Shown: one piece after another, positions 24,711 to 33,934 of the stretch
How the letters are laid out: every line of letters begins with the position of its first letter
Numbering within the stretch: the stretch's first letter is position 1
Assembly: GCF_038002165.1 (NCBI RefSeq)
Contig: NZ_JBBOBR010000001.1
Location: 2,976,001 to 3,040,000, forward strand
Direction of reading: 5' to 3'
From: Cytobacillus sp. FSL H8-0458
GTDB taxonomy: Bacteria; Bacillota; Bacilli; Bacillales; Cytobacillaceae
DNA length: 64,000 bases
Notes under the pieces: model-generated
What the model was told of the DNA's origin: nothing
The model's input: only the letters and a program-made list of their open reading frames with translations
The model's database searches: none
Position numbers and translations under genes: made by a program

Positions 24711-25850
24711 ATGACGATTGAACCAAATAATGCCATATTGGAACTTCTGCTAACGGAAAAAGAAAGCCTTTTAAGTGAATGGAATGATAAAATCCTCATA
24801 AATAAGGATGATCCTTTTAAAGATAAAATCAAGGATAATGGCGACGCCATGTTTCAATTGATTATTCAAATTTTGATAAAAGACGGGACAAAACTGGAAA
24901 ACTATATTCAGAAGCTGGCATACTCTGTCGCTGAACAGCGAGTAAAAGCAGATATTAATATTGGAGACTTTGTTTATAATGTCAACTTGGGAAAAACAAT
25001 CGTTCTCAATATATTGAATCGTTCCGAAATACATTTTCATGATCTCCAGAGACAGTACGAAAGAATCAGTTATTGCTTCGATAAATTCTTATATCACGCT
25101 GTGTCCAGATATACAGATGCCAAAGATCAGATTATTAAGGAAAAGACACAATTTATCGATTCCACCCATAAAGATAGATTAACACTGCTGGGCCAAATGA
25201 CTTCAAGCTTTATCCATGAGTTCAGAAATCCGCTTACCTCTGTACAGGGGTTTATTCAGCTGTTAAAATCCGAAAATCCCTCCATGAAGTATTTGGATAT
25301 CATTTCAAATGAACTGGAGCAGCTGAATTTTAGAATTTCACAATTCTTGCTCCTATCTAAAAAGGAACTGATCGGAAAAGAAAAAATTACTTTTTCTCTA
25401 AATGAATTAATAGATGAAGTCCTGATATTCTTATATCCCAGCATCCTGGATGGAAAGGTTACGGTCCTTCAGAATATGAAAGATGATATCTATTTGATTG
25501 GCTATGCAGATGAAATCCGTCAAGTCTTCATTAATATTATTTTCAATGCCATTGATGTACTTACACAGTACCGCAGCGACCCTGTCATCCATATTAAAAG
25601 CAAATGGGCACCAGATGGCCACATAAAACTGGATATTTCTAACAATGGCCCGAGAATTCCGGATCATCTTGTCAGTTCCATTTTTGAGCCATTTGTTACA
25701 ACAAAAACACTCGGAACGGGGCTGGGTCTGTTTGTTTGCAGAGAGATAATTGAAAAACATCAAGGGACTCTGACCTGTGATACCGAATCAGACTGGACCG
25801 TGTTCAGTATAACCCTGCCAACTGAAAAGGTGACTAAAGACAGGAGCTGA
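24711..25850 (+). CDS. Soluble sensor histidine kinase (sporulation-kinase type)
   Basis: ATG 24711 with GTGGAGG upstream gives 379 residues and no membrane segments. Residues ~1-140 form an all-helical sensing domain like the RsbR-N/HisK-N fold. Then comes the dimerisation/phosphoacceptor helix with His169 in SSFIHEFRNPLTSVQGFIQL, and a HATPase domain (N box FINIIFNAIDVL, G boxes NNGPRIP and GTGLGLFVCREI). There is no adjacent response regulator, so it is an orphan. Orphan kinases of this type in Bacillus often feed the Spo0F phosphorelay; that link is inferred. Confidence 0.88.
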   Translation: MTIEPNNAILELLLTEKESLLSEWNDKILINKDDPFKDKIKDNGDAMFQLIIQILIKDGTKLENYIQKLAYSVAEQRVKADINIGDFVYNVNLGKTIVLNILNRSEIHFHDLQRQYERISYCFDKFLYHAVSRYTDAKDQIIKEKTQFIDSTHKDRLTLLGQMTSSFIHEFRNPLTSVQGFIQLLKSENPSMKYLDIISNELEQLNFRISQFLLLSKKELIGKEKITFSLNELIDEVLIFLYPSILDGKVTVLQNMKDDIYLIGYADEIRQVFINIIFNAIDVLTQYRSDPVIHIKSKWAPDGHIKLDISNNGPRIPDHLVSSIFEPFVTTKTLGTGLGLFVCREIIEKHQGTLTCDTESDWTVFSITLPTEKVTKDRS

Positions 25851-25877
25851 CTCCGAATCCGGGGAACAGCTTTTTCT
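25845..25877 (+). terminator. Terminator of the histidine kinase gene
   Basis: AGCTG-CTCCG / CGGGG-CAGCT hairpin followed by TTTTTCTT, overlapping the end of the gene. Confidence 0.75.
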
Positions 25878-25967
25878 TCTTACATACTAAAAATGCTTAT
25901 ATGATTTAAACAATAAAGCATATGTTTTAATTATTATATTTATAGTTTGCCGGAGGAGGTTTGTCAC

Positions 25968-26510
25968 TTGTTTTCTTTAAAAGTAGATGAAGAAATAGAA
26001 TTGCAATTGTTCCAGCTTCATCATTCAGAAGAGCTTTTCAGCTTGGTGGACAGAAACCGCAGCCACTTAAGAGAATGGCTTCCATGGGTAGATAATATGG
26101 CTTCACCTGTTCAGTACCATTCAATCATTCCTATATGGCTGAAACAGTTTGCCGATAATAACGGCTTTAATGCCGGAATCCGTTATCAGGGAAAACTCAC
26201 AGGCTCTATTGGTTTTCACCAGATTGACTGGAACAACAGACAAACCAGCATTGGATACTACCTTGCAGAAGATTTTGAGGGCAGCGGAATTATGACAAGA
26301 AGCGTGCAGGCCATGATCAACCATGCTTTTTTTGATTTAAAACTGAACCGCATCGAAATACGCTGCGGGGTCAGAAATGGAAAAAGCCGTGCGATCCCTG
26401 AACGGCTTGGATTTCGCCAGGAAGGCATCATCCGGGATGGCGAGTATCTATATAATCGATATCACGATCTTGCAGTATACGGACTTCTGGCAAGAGAATG
26501 GAGTGTTTAA
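25968..26510 (+). CDS. GNAT acetyltransferase, YdaF/RimL-like
   Basis: TTG 25968 is preferred because GGAGGAGG lies seven bases before it; an in-frame TTG seven codons upstream would place that site inside the gene. The 180-residue product has the RimJ/RimL layout: SLVDRNRSHLREWLPWVD, then GSIGFHQIDWNNR, the GIMTRSVQAMINHAF acetyl-CoA-binding segment and NRIEIRCGVRNGKSRAIPER. These enzymes acetylate N-termini of ribosomal proteins or small molecules. YdaF of B. subtilis has the same size. Monocistronic. Confidence 0.88.
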   Translation: MFSLKVDEEIELQLFQLHHSEELFSLVDRNRSHLREWLPWVDNMASPVQYHSIIPIWLKQFADNNGFNAGIRYQGKLTGSIGFHQIDWNNRQTSIGYYLAEDFEGSGIMTRSVQAMINHAFFDLKLNRIEIRCGVRNGKSRAIPERLGFRQEGIIRDGEYLYNRYHDLAVYGLLAREWSV

Positions 26511-26512
26511 AC

Positions 26513-26535
26513 AAAAAGCCTGCTCAGGCTTTTTT
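26513..26535 (+). terminator. Terminator of the GNAT gene
   Basis: AAAAAGCCTG / CAGGCTTTTTT hairpin just after the stop. Confidence 0.85.
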
Positions 26536-26675
26536 ATTTTTCCCTGCATACAAGATTGTGCATTATTTATTTTTCCAGATTACATCTCTTAATTAAGGGT
26601 AATTTCATATAAAGAAAAATCTTTTATCCCTGGTTAATTTGTAAAATTCATGAATAAGGGAAAAGTACTTATTAT

Positions 26676-26717
26676 AAAGGAGGTGCCTGCCCCTTACATA
26701 TCGTGTAAGGGATATAT
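26676..26717 (+). promoter_or_regulatory. Shine-Dalgarno and intervening hairpin of yhdP
   Basis: An ideal AAAGGAGGTG (26676-26685) lies 32 bases before the ATG, too far for normal initiation. Between them is a perfect eight-pair hairpin CCCTTACA (26691-26698) / TGTAAGGG (26704-26711), which would fold to bring the site within about 11 bases of the start. Confidence 0.6.
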
Positions 26718-28010
26718 ATGATCACCCTTAGCCTATTCTTATTATTTTTATTAATCGCATTAACTGCTTTTTTTGTTGCTTCTGAATTCGCCATTGTTAA
26801 AGTGCGGACTTCACGAATTGACCAGCTTATGCTGGAGGGAAATCCTAAAGCCCGTTCTGCAAAACAAGTTATAAGCAGTCTGGATGAATATTTATCTGCC
26901 TGTCAGCTTGGAATTACAATCACCGCGCTGGGCCTCGGCTGGCTGGGTGAACCGACCATTGAGAGACTGCTTCATCCTGTATTTGAAAGTCTTAACTTGC
27001 AGGCTTCTGTAACTCATATCCTCTCCTTTGTCATTGCTTTTGCTGTTGTGACATTTCTCCATGTGGTCATTGGAGAGCTTGCGCCAAAAACCTTTGCGAT
27101 TCAAAAAGCTGAAGCCATAACTTTAACCTTTTCAAAGCCATTAATATTATTTTATAGGATTATGTATCCATTTATCTGGATTTTAAATGGTTCAGCCAGA
27201 GTTATTACAGGATTATTTGGACTGAAGCCAGTTTCAGAGAGTGAAATGGCCCATTCAGAGGAAGAACTTCGGATTATCCTATCTGAAAGCTTAAAGAGCG
27301 GTGAAATTAACCCATCCGAATATCAGTATGTTGATCGGATATTTGAATTTGACAATAGAATCGCAAAAGAGATTATGGTTCCGCGGACCGAGATTGTTAC
27401 CATTCCGGAAGATTCATCACTGGCAGAAACCCTCGATATCATATTGAATGAGCGTTATACCCGCTATCCGGTTACGGCGGGCGATAAGGATAATATTCTC
27501 GGGATCATTAATGTTAAGGAAATCTTAACTGACTGTGTAAGAAAAAAATGTGAAGGCAAACACCCCTTGCTGCAATATATTAAACCTGTCATCAGGGTGA
27601 TTGAAACCATTCCCATTCACGATTTGCTCCTTAGAATGCAAAAGGAGCGTTCACATATGGCGATTCTCCTTGATGAGTACGGCGGGACCGCTGGAGTGGT
27701 CACAGCAGAAGATATCCTGGAAGAAATCGTCGGTGAAATCCGGGACGAATTTGATGCCGATGAACTCCCTCTTGTTCAAAAGTCAGGGGAAAACCATTAT
27801 ATCCTTGATGCGAAACTGCTGATTTCAGAAGCAAATGATCTCCTTGGAACAACATTATCTGATGATGATGTGGACACCATCGGCGGATGGATTATGACAC
27901 AGAAGTATGATGCTGCTCAGGGAGACTTTGTTGAAGAAGAAGGTTACAGATTTATTATTAAAGAAATGGATGGACACCATATTTCTTATTTAGAGGTTGT
28001 GAAAATATAA
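26718..28010 (+). CDS. yhdP: CorC/HlyC (CNNM) family membrane protein, first copy
   Basis: A 430-residue protein: DUF21/CNNM membrane domain (about 1-200, three to four helices; [19 protein letters not shown]), a CBS pair (about 215-335; [14 protein letters not shown], then [20 protein letters not shown]), and a C-terminal CorC/HlyC domain (about 350-430; [10 protein letters not shown]). Family members are linked to magnesium or sodium handling in B. subtilis (YhdP, YhfN group, MpfA). Its leader holds a hairpin between ribosome-binding site and start. The closely similar gene at 28772 is a tandem paralogue. Confidence 0.9.
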   Translation: MITLSLFLLFLLIALTAFFVASEFAIVKVRTSRIDQLMLEGNPKARSAKQVISSLDEYLSACQLGITITALGLGWLGEPTIERLLHPVFESLNLQASVTHILSFVIAFAVVTFLHVVIGELAPKTFAIQKAEAITLTFSKPLILFYRIMYPFIWILNGSARVITGLFGLKPVSESEMAHSEEELRIILSESLKSGEINPSEYQYVDRIFEFDNRIAKEIMVPRTEIVTIPEDSSLAETLDIILNERYTRYPVTAGDKDNILGIINVKEILTDCVRKKCEGKHPLLQYIKPVIRVIETIPIHDLLLRMQKERSHMAILLDEYGGTAGVVTAEDILEEIVGEIRDEFDADELPLVQKSGENHYILDAKLLISEANDLLGTTLSDDDVDTIGGWIMTQKYDAAQGDFVEEEGYRFIIKEMDGHHISYLEVVKI

Positions 28011-28023
28011 TCTTCATTTTCTT

Positions 28024-28058
28024 AAAAACCGGGAGCGCAATTTTGCTCCTGGTTTTTT
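28024..28058 (+). terminator. yhdP terminator
   Basis: AAAACC-GGAGC / GCTCC-GGTTTTTT hairpin right after the stop. Confidence 0.85.
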
Positions 28059-28285
28059 GTGCGGGTGCTTAAGCTGAAGCTTTTTCAACACCCTATAAAA
28101 AATTTTTATTTTTCCGAATCTTTTCACTTCATATTTAATGAATAATTTCATAAAATAAATGTAATCCTTTTTTCCAAACTGCTACGTTTGACTGTATGGT
28201 TTCCGCTAACGTATAATTGATTCTAACTATATCTCTTGTTGAAAAGCATTATTATGGAGATATAAGTATTCATAACAGAGGTGAT

Positions 28286-28707
28286 ATGATGGGGCTTACT
28301 ATCGTATCGGCGAATTAGCCAATATTGCTAACGTTTCTAAAAGAACGATTGACTACTACACTAGCATAGGCCTAATAAAAGCGAAACGCTCAAAATCAAA
28401 TTATCGCATATATTCAGAAGAAGTGCTGTCTGATTTAAGATTTATTGAGGAATGCAAAATACTGCATCTTCCGCTTGAAGAGATTAAGAGAAAACTAGAA
28501 ATGAAAACGAAAAGGGAGATTCAGACAGGGGAAGTTGAAAAGCATATTAACGCAGTCACATTACAGATGAAACAGCTTCAGCAGGAAATAGCTGTGCTCA
28601 TGCCGCTTATTAATACAATGGATGATGAGCAGAAAAATGGCTTTTCCAGAAAGCTGACTGCCGAAAGTACTGCATTGCTCCGTTCCCTTTCCGGCTTAAC
28701 CAGCTAA
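28286..28707 (+). pseudogene. yhdQ: MerR-family regulator with an N-terminal frameshift
   Basis: The best-spaced start is ATG 28289 (AGAGGTG five bases before), but its frame hits TAG after eight codons. One frame over, the sequence encodes a full MerR HTH (YYRIGELANIANVSKRTIDY, then YTSIGLIKAKRS) through to the stop at 28707, with no start codon after the last upstream stop. Adding one base to the GGGG run at 28291-28294 joins start and HTH (M-G-A-Y-Y-R-I-G). The dimerisation helix follows; no Cys metal-binding loop is present. Location between yhdP and yhdT equals B. subtilis yhdQ. Mutation, sequencing error and slippage are all possible. Confidence 0.75.
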
Positions 28708-28726
28708 TCCCATTTTTCACAAAATC

Positions 28727-28771
28727 AGGAGGTGACACCCTGCCCGTTTAGGCGGGATAAGGGGAACTTAT
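28727..28771 (+). promoter_or_regulatory. Shine-Dalgarno and intervening hairpin of yhdT
   Basis: AGGAGGTGA (28727-28735) lies 36 bases before TTG 28772, with a CCTGCC / GGCGGG hairpin between, the same architecture as upstream of the paralogue yhdP. A weaker AAGGGG (28759-28764) sits at normal distance. Confidence 0.5.
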
Positions 28772-30127
28772 TTGGACATATTAAACTTGGTTTTTATAGC
28801 CATTTTAATTGCTTTAACGGCTTTTTTCGTTACATCGGAATTTGCCATTGTTAAAATACGAAGTTCCAGGATTGATCAGCTAATTGAAGAAGGCAATAAA
28901 AATGCAATTGCTGCGAAGAAAGTGATTTCGAATCTGGATGAATACCTATCAGCCTGCCAGCTGGGAATTACCATTACAGCTCTCGGTCTTGGCTGGCTGG
29001 GTGAGCCGACAATTGAACACCTGCTGCGGCCGGTGATAAATAGTTTCGGTTTGCCGTCATCCATTTCGCATATTATCTCATTCAGCATTGCTTTTGCTTT
29101 TATCACCTTCCTGCATGTAGTAGTGGGAGAATTGGCTCCAAAGACTCTGGCGATACAAAAAGCAGAAGCGGTTACACTATTAACAACACGTCCTTTAATC
29201 TGGTTTTACCGGGTGATGTATCCGATCATTTGGGCGCTGAATGGTTCTGCCCGCCTATTGACCAGCATGTTTGGATTAAAGCCTGCTTCTGAACACGAAT
29301 TAGCACATTCTGAAGAAGAACTTCGCATTATTTTATCAGAAAGCTATGAAAGCGGCGAAATTAACCAATCTGAGTTTAAGTATGTAAATAAAATCTTTGA
29401 GTTTGATAATCGGATCGCGAAAGAAATAATGGTTCCGCGTACTGAAATTGTTTCTCTCTCAAAAGATGATACACTTGAAGACTTTCTGCAAATCGTTCAG
29501 GAAGAGAAATTTACACGATATCCCATTATAGATGGAGATAAGGATCATATCATTGGCATGGTCAACATTAAAGAAGTCATGACAGATCTCATTATGAACC
29601 GGGAATTATCATCTAGCACTCTTGAATCATATATTCGTCCCATTATCAGGGTCATTGACAGTATACCTATCCATGAGCTGCTGCTTAAAATGCAAAAAGA
29701 GCGCATCCACATGGCCATCTTAATGGATGAGTACGGCGGTACCTCGGGGTTAGTGACTGTTGAGGATATCATCGAAGAGATTGTTGGCGAGATCCGTGAT
29801 GAGTTCGACATGGATGAAGTGCCGATGGTTAGAAAGACGCATGAAGGTCAATATATCATTGATTCAAAAGTTCTCGTCAGCGAAGTTAACGACTTGCTGG
29901 GTACCGATATTAATGATGAAGATGTTGACACCATTGGCGGATGGATATTGACTGAGAATTACGAAGCCAAACAAGGCGACATAATCGAGCACGAAAAATA
30001 TCGATTTAAAATTCTGGATATGGAAGAGCACCATATTAAGTATCTTGAAGTAACAGCAGTACCTGAAACAGAAGAGCCGGCACCTGCAAAAGAAGTGCCC
30101 TTTACTGAATCTGAAGTATTGTCTTAA
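28772..30127 (+). CDS. yhdT: CorC/HlyC (CNNM) family membrane protein, second copy
   Basis: A 451-residue tandem paralogue of the 26718 product, nearly superimposable over the DUF21, CBS-pair and CorC/HlyC domains ([19 protein letters not shown], then [29 protein letters not shown] and [10 protein letters not shown]). It has an extra C-terminal tail (VPETEEPAPAKEVPFTESEV). TTG 28772 is the start, with AAGGGG seven bases before it and a stronger AGGAGGTGA beyond a hairpin. Likely the yhdT equivalent; probable ion-export or ion-homeostasis role at the membrane. Confidence 0.9.
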   Translation: MDILNLVFIAILIALTAFFVTSEFAIVKIRSSRIDQLIEEGNKNAIAAKKVISNLDEYLSACQLGITITALGLGWLGEPTIEHLLRPVINSFGLPSSISHIISFSIAFAFITFLHVVVGELAPKTLAIQKAEAVTLLTTRPLIWFYRVMYPIIWALNGSARLLTSMFGLKPASEHELAHSEEELRIILSESYESGEINQSEFKYVNKIFEFDNRIAKEIMVPRTEIVSLSKDDTLEDFLQIVQEEKFTRYPIIDGDKDHIIGMVNIKEVMTDLIMNRELSSSTLESYIRPIIRVIDSIPIHELLLKMQKERIHMAILMDEYGGTSGLVTVEDIIEEIVGEIRDEFDMDEVPMVRKTHEGQYIIDSKVLVSEVNDLLGTDINDEDVDTIGGWILTENYEAKQGDIIEHEKYRFKILDMEEHHIKYLEVTAVPETEEPAPAKEVPFTESEVLS

Positions 30128-30132
30128 ATAAC

Positions 30133-30166
30133 CAAAGGAACAGCCTGCTTGAGTGCTGTTCCTTTT
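30133..30166. terminator. Terminator between yhdT and the convergent two-component system
   Basis: AAAGGAACAGC / GCTGTTCCTTTT hairpin between convergent stops. Confidence 0.85.
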
Positions 30167-30174
30167 CTTTAGCC

Positions 30175-31602
30175 TTATTGCTCCCGCGGAAATCTAATCG
30201 TAAATTTGGTCCCTACCCCTTTTTCACTCCTGACAGCAATTTCTCCGCTGTGCAGCTGAACAAGCTGTTTGACAATGGAAAGACCAATGCCAAATTCACC
30301 AAATGAATGATTGGTCCTGGATAAATCCGCTTTATAAAAACGCAGCCAGATCGATTCAATTTCTTGCGGATCGATGCCTACACCCGTGTCTTCTATTACA
30401 ATCAATGTCTGACCGGGATCTTCTTTGCCCCTTAAAAATATGGAGCCCTGCTCGGCGAATTGAATGCTGTTCTTTACAATATTCACCAGAATCTGAATTA
30501 GCCGGTCATAATCAGCATAAACTGAAACCCCTTCTTCAGCCTCTATATAAATCCTGTTACCCTTTTCCTCTGCCTGAATTTCCAGCTGTTCCTTAACAAT
30601 TTCAAAGGCCTCCATGAGATCAATATCCATTTTATTCAGCTGCAGCTGATTGGAACGGATCTTCTCATAATCCAGATTTTCATTCACCAGCCGAATAAGC
30701 CTCTTTGCTTCCCTGTCTATCAGGATCATCCCTTTTTCTGTATCCGCCTCCGGGATCAGACCTCCCTTAATGCCTTCAGCCAAACCGCTGATAGTGGTCA
30801 AAGGAGTCCGAAGCTCGTGCGAGACATCAGCAATGAATTTCCTTCTTCTATTTTCCAGTCTTTTAATTTCTTCATTTGATTCCCTGAGTCTTGCTGCCAT
30901 ATCATTAAAGTCTTTAGCCAGTTCACCAATTTCGTCCATATAGGTGTAGGGAACATTGATATCATAGTTCCCGGATGAAATCATAGAGGCAGCATTCCTA
31001 AGCTCCGTTATCCTCTTGATCAAATTTTTAGAGAGAACCAGACTTAAAAGGATGGTCGCAGAGAGTGAAATAAAAATGGTATATAATAAAAATCGATTTA
31101 ATTGGCTGACAACCTCCATAGCCCCTGTTATAGGAGACAGAAGCAAGACTCCGCCAACAAGACTGTCCCCCTGCATATATGGCAGGGCAACCAATGTTAC
31201 CTCCTGGCCGAAGCGTTTTATATCATGCTTTACAGTTACTTTATTTCCTTTGGAAATTTCAGCCCACTCAGATTTGGTCAGCTGAATCATCGGATCTGAT
31301 TTAAGCTCCGGGTACAAGACCCTCCCTTTATGATCAAAGAGGATGTATTTGATGTTTCTGGCATCGAGCAGCTGGCTGTATTCTGTCAGAAATTCTTCAT
31401 CCCCCTCTATTCTGACTGTTATGTCTGTCAGGATCTGCTCTCCATAGGAATCGAGCTCTTCCACTTTATTTTCAAAAATATAATTCTCCACAAACTGTGA
31501 GAATAGAAGGCTTAATAACAGGAATGCCAATATAAGGATACTGACATGACTAATCAGCAGCTGATAAAAATACTTAACCTTCATTTTCCGCTGCCGTTTC
31601 AT
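30175..31602 (-). CDS. Membrane sensor histidine kinase
   Basis: A 475-residue kinase: membrane helices at about 13-35 and 170-192 enclosing a ~130-residue extracytoplasmic sensor. A HAMP linker follows (about 192-245), then phosphoacceptor His262 (ADVSHELRTPLTTISGL) and an ATPase domain (NIVKNSIQFAEQG, DTGVGIDP, FGIGLSIVKQL). It overlaps the response regulator upstream by 29 bp. An internal ATG at 31584 is an alternative start; neither has a clear ribosome-binding site. Size and architecture recall YclK of B. subtilis, but I cannot assign it. Confidence 0.9.
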   Translation of the reverse strand: MKRQRKMKVKYFYQLLISHVSILILAFLLLSLLFSQFVENYIFENKVEELDSYGEQILTDITVRIEGDEEFLTEYSQLLDARNIKYILFDHKGRVLYPELKSDPMIQLTKSEWAEISKGNKVTVKHDIKRFGQEVTLVALPYMQGDSLVGGVLLLSPITGAMEVVSQLNRFLLYTIFISLSATILLSLVLSKNLIKRITELRNAASMISSGNYDINVPYTYMDEIGELAKDFNDMAARLRESNEEIKRLENRRRKFIADVSHELRTPLTTISGLAEGIKGGLIPEADTEKGMILIDREAKRLIRLVNENLDYEKIRSNQLQLNKMDIDLMEAFEIVKEQLEIQAEEKGNRIYIEAEEGVSVYADYDRLIQILVNIVKNSIQFAEQGSIFLRGKEDPGQTLIVIEDTGVGIDPQEIESIWLRFYKADLSRTNHSFGEFGIGLSIVKQLVQLHSGEIAVRSEKGVGTKFTIRFPREQ

Positions 31603-32272
31603 CGAATTTATAACCTACACCCCAGACAGTATGAATAAAGGGCTGCTCATCAGTGCCTATTTTTTTCCGGAGCCTTTTTATATGTACATCTACCGTTCTT
31701 TCATCTCCATAAAACTGATAACCCCATACACTATCAAGCAGCTGCTCTCTTGTAAAAACCTGTTTTGGATGTTTTACAAGATAATACAGCAAGTCAAATT
31801 CTTTTGGGGTCAAATTCTTTAAAAGCTGCCCATTATAGTATGCCTCTCTGGATTCTTTGCTGATTTTGAAAAATTCACTGGCAACATAATGATGTTCATC
31901 TGCTCCTGCTTCAGCCTGGAATCTGCGTGTCACGGCTTTAATCCTCGCCATTAGCGTCAGCGGACTGAATGGCTTGGTCACATAATCATCGGCACCCATT
32001 TCAAGGCCCAGAACCTGATCGGATTCGCTGTCTTTAGCCGTCAGCATAATAATCGGAACCTTGCTCAGTTCCCTTATTTTACGGCAGAGCGTCACTCCAT
32101 CCATGACCGGTAGCATCCAATCAACGATAATTAAGTCCCATTTTTCTTTATTAAAATGCTCAAACCCCCGCTGGCCATCGTGAACAAAAACACCCTGATA
32201 CCCTTCTTTCATAAAGAACATCTCCAGCATTGAACAGACACTTTCATTATCTTCCACAACAAGTATTTTCAT
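31574..32272 (-). CDS. OmpR/PhoB-type response regulator
   Basis: A 232-residue regulator with receiver Asp51 (LIIVDWMLPVMDG), conserved Lys in DDYVTKPFSP and a winged-helix DNA-binding domain (LTPKEFDLLYYLVKHPKQVF, then WGYQFYGDERTVDVHIKRLR). It is the first gene of the operon with the kinase that follows. AAGGGAA precedes ATG 32272. Target genes unknown. Confidence 0.92.
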   Translation of the reverse strand: MKILVVEDNESVCSMLEMFFMKEGYQGVFVHDGQRGFEHFNKEKWDLIIVDWMLPVMDGVTLCRKIRELSKVPIIMLTAKDSESDQVLGLEMGADDYVTKPFSPLTLMARIKAVTRRFQAEAGADEHHYVASEFFKISKESREAYYNGQLLKNLTPKEFDLLYYLVKHPKQVFTREQLLDSVWGYQFYGDERTVDVHIKRLRKKIGTDEQPFIHTVWGVGYKFDETAAENEG

Positions 32273-32412
32273 TTCCCTTCACCGCCCCTGTACAGTCTTT
32301 TATTCTTAATGTAATCGATTTGAGTGTTTTTTTTCAATGAATATCTCTGACCTTAATGTTTTTCAAAGATCTTTCTTCAAAGAATATTTTGTTTTGAGTA
32401 TAAATTCAGCCC

Positions 32413-32564
32413 GGTGATTTCCGCTGCAGGCACGCAGCGAACCCGCGGGGAGGAATGCGAGCCTCTACTCCCGCAGGACATTGAATAAGCTTCCTCGATT
32501 GAACACCGCACGAAGGAAATGCGTCAGCATTTTCGAGGATCAAGTGCCCACAGCGAAGATCAAC
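32413..32564. repeat. Dispersed repeat family B, copy 2
   Basis: It shares with 19937-20126, in order: GGTGATTTCCGCTGCAGG, CAGCGAACCCGCGGGG, CTACTCCCGCAGGA, AATAAGCTTCCTCGA, GCATTTTCGAGGATC and GATCAACTCAG. The GC-rich inner hairpin of copy 1 is missing here, making it about 40 bases shorter. The stretch 32273-32709 otherwise holds only promoter-like AT-rich sequence. Confidence 0.8.
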
Positions 32565-32709
32565 TCAGTAACTTAAACTAAGTTATGTAATATCAACAAA
32601 ACTTTACGAAAGCAGCCTTTTCTATAAAGTCATCCAAATTCTTTATTGTTATCAATATCTTGGGAAATGCTAATTACGACTTATCATTTTGAAAGGAGTG
32701 CAGTATAGG

Positions 32710-33348
32710 ATGAATAAAAAATTTCTTTTATTAGTATCTTTTTGCTTTATTTTAATAGGGGCCGCGATTTCGGTTAATGCTGAAACAGCGCCAAGAGGAA
32801 ATTCACCGGCACAGGAGCAAATACATGAACACCATCACAGAATAATTGATGAATCACTAATGAAATCCCTTCAGGAACAAGGATTCACAAAAAAGGAAAT
32901 CTTCATAGCTGCCCATATTGCAAAGTTTTCAAATAAACAGGTTGCAGAGGTATTGGCTTTTTATAAAAAAAATAACTCCTCCTGGGAAAAAACAGCACAG
33001 CAGTATGGAGTGGATTTAGAAAAAATCAAGAAGCATCATCATCACATGGATAAGTTCCTTGAAGCGAACAAGCAGGTTGTTCTGCAAAAGATCTCCGAGT
33101 ATTCCGGCAAATCGACTCAAGTGCTTCAGGGGTATCTTGACAAAGGAGTTCCGCTTCGTTTTCTTGTTTCAGGTGCAGCCATGGCAAAGGCGGCAAATAA
33201 GGATTTGGGTGAAATAATCCAATTGAGGGAACAAGGAAAATCATTATCAGAAATAAAAACAGAATTAAATGTTGATAAAGAACAAATCCATGCAGAAATG
33301 AAAAAGCTGGTTGATGAAATTCACAAGGAAATCAGTAAGACAAAATAA
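32710..33348 (+). CDS. Secreted His-rich protein with an internal duplication
   Basis: ATG 32710 (AAAGGAG eleven bases before) gives 212 residues. A Sec signal peptide (MNKKFLLLVSFCFILIGAAI) is probably cleaved near VNA/ET at residue 24. The mature part carries two histidine clusters (HEHHH at 39-43, HHHH at 109-112). Two helical repeats align at about residues 57-106 and 145-193: AHIAKFSNKQVAEVL against GAAMAKAANKDLGEII, each ending GV/NVD-x-E-[KQ]-I. Metal binding is plausible but unproven; no family recognised. It is followed by a terminator and the CzrA-like gene. Confidence 0.7.
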   Translation: MNKKFLLLVSFCFILIGAAISVNAETAPRGNSPAQEQIHEHHHRIIDESLMKSLQEQGFTKKEIFIAAHIAKFSNKQVAEVLAFYKKNNSSWEKTAQQYGVDLEKIKKHHHHMDKFLEANKQVVLQKISEYSGKSTQVLQGYLDKGVPLRFLVSGAAMAKAANKDLGEIIQLREQGKSLSEIKTELNVDKEQIHAEMKKLVDEIHKEISKTK

Positions 33349-33354
33349 TAAGAT

Positions 33355-33388
33355 AAAACCGCAGAGTCAACATCTGCGGTTTTGTTTT
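33355..33388 (+). terminator. Terminator of the His-rich protein gene
   Basis: AAAACCGCAGA / TCTGCGGTTTT hairpin, seven bases after the stop. Confidence 0.85.
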
Positions 33389-33429
33389 ATATAAAACAGC
33401 CTTATAATGAAAGAGAGAGGTGAAACAAA

Positions 33430-33747
33430 ATGACAGATGAAAACCCGGTGTACCCTGCCGACCTGGATGAAGAAACTTTATTCATGGTTTCCCAGACTTT
33501 TAAAGCTTTATCAGATCCAACAAGGCTTAGGATTCTTCACTTATTATTTCACGGAGAGTATTCTGTAAATGAAATTGCCGAAAATCTCTCACTGCTCCAG
33601 TCTACCGTTTCTCACCAGCTTCGCTTTTTGAAAAACCTGCGCCTGGTAAAATTCCGCCGTGAAGGAACAACTCTATTCTACAGCCATGATGATGAACATG
33701 TTATAAGTTTATTGAACCAGGCTATTGAACATAGCCAGCATTCATAA
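33430..33747 (+). CDS. czrA: ArsR/SmtB-family zinc repressor, CzrA-like
   Basis: A 105-residue winged-helix repressor: [23 protein letters not shown] and wing [11 protein letters not shown]. The C-terminal helix has Asp88, His90, His101 and His104, exactly the D-x-H-x10-H-x2-H alpha-5 zinc/cobalt site of CzrA and SmtB. No alpha-3 Cys motif is present, arguing against arsenic or cadmium sensing. AGAGAGGTG precedes ATG 33430. A likely target is czcD at 36041-36964, which has an ArsR/SmtB-type palindrome upstream. A family A repeat abuts its stop. Confidence 0.85.
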   Translation: MTDENPVYPADLDEETLFMVSQTFKALSDPTRLRILHLLFHGEYSVNEIAENLSLLQSTVSHQLRFLKNLRLVKFRREGTTLFYSHDDEHVISLLNQAIEHSQHS

Positions 33748-33932
33748 GAAAAGCGGAAGCGCCTTGCCCACGAAGGAACGCAGACTAAGATCGCCACGTC
33801 CTGTGGCAATGTCTGCATGACCCGCATCCTGCGGGCCTCAAGCATAAGACGAGCCTCACAGTAAGGCGTCCTTTGCCTTGCTGGGAGGATGCTTATGACC
33901 TAGAGGGGGGAGGCGCTGGAGCTAGACAGTTA
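33747..33932 (-). repeat. Dispersed repeat family A, copy 2
   Basis: Inverted relative to copy 1 at 5485-5611. Read on the minus strand it has TAACTGTCTAGCTCCAG, then AGGTCATAAGC, GCTCGTCTTATGCTTG and GGCGCTTCCGCTTTTCT in the same order, with a longer middle part that can itself fold (GCCCGCAGGATGCGGGTC). It starts within the stop codon of the CzrA-like gene and ends in the truncated 5' edge of the subtilase remnant. Confidence 0.8.
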
Positions 33933-33934
33933 TC

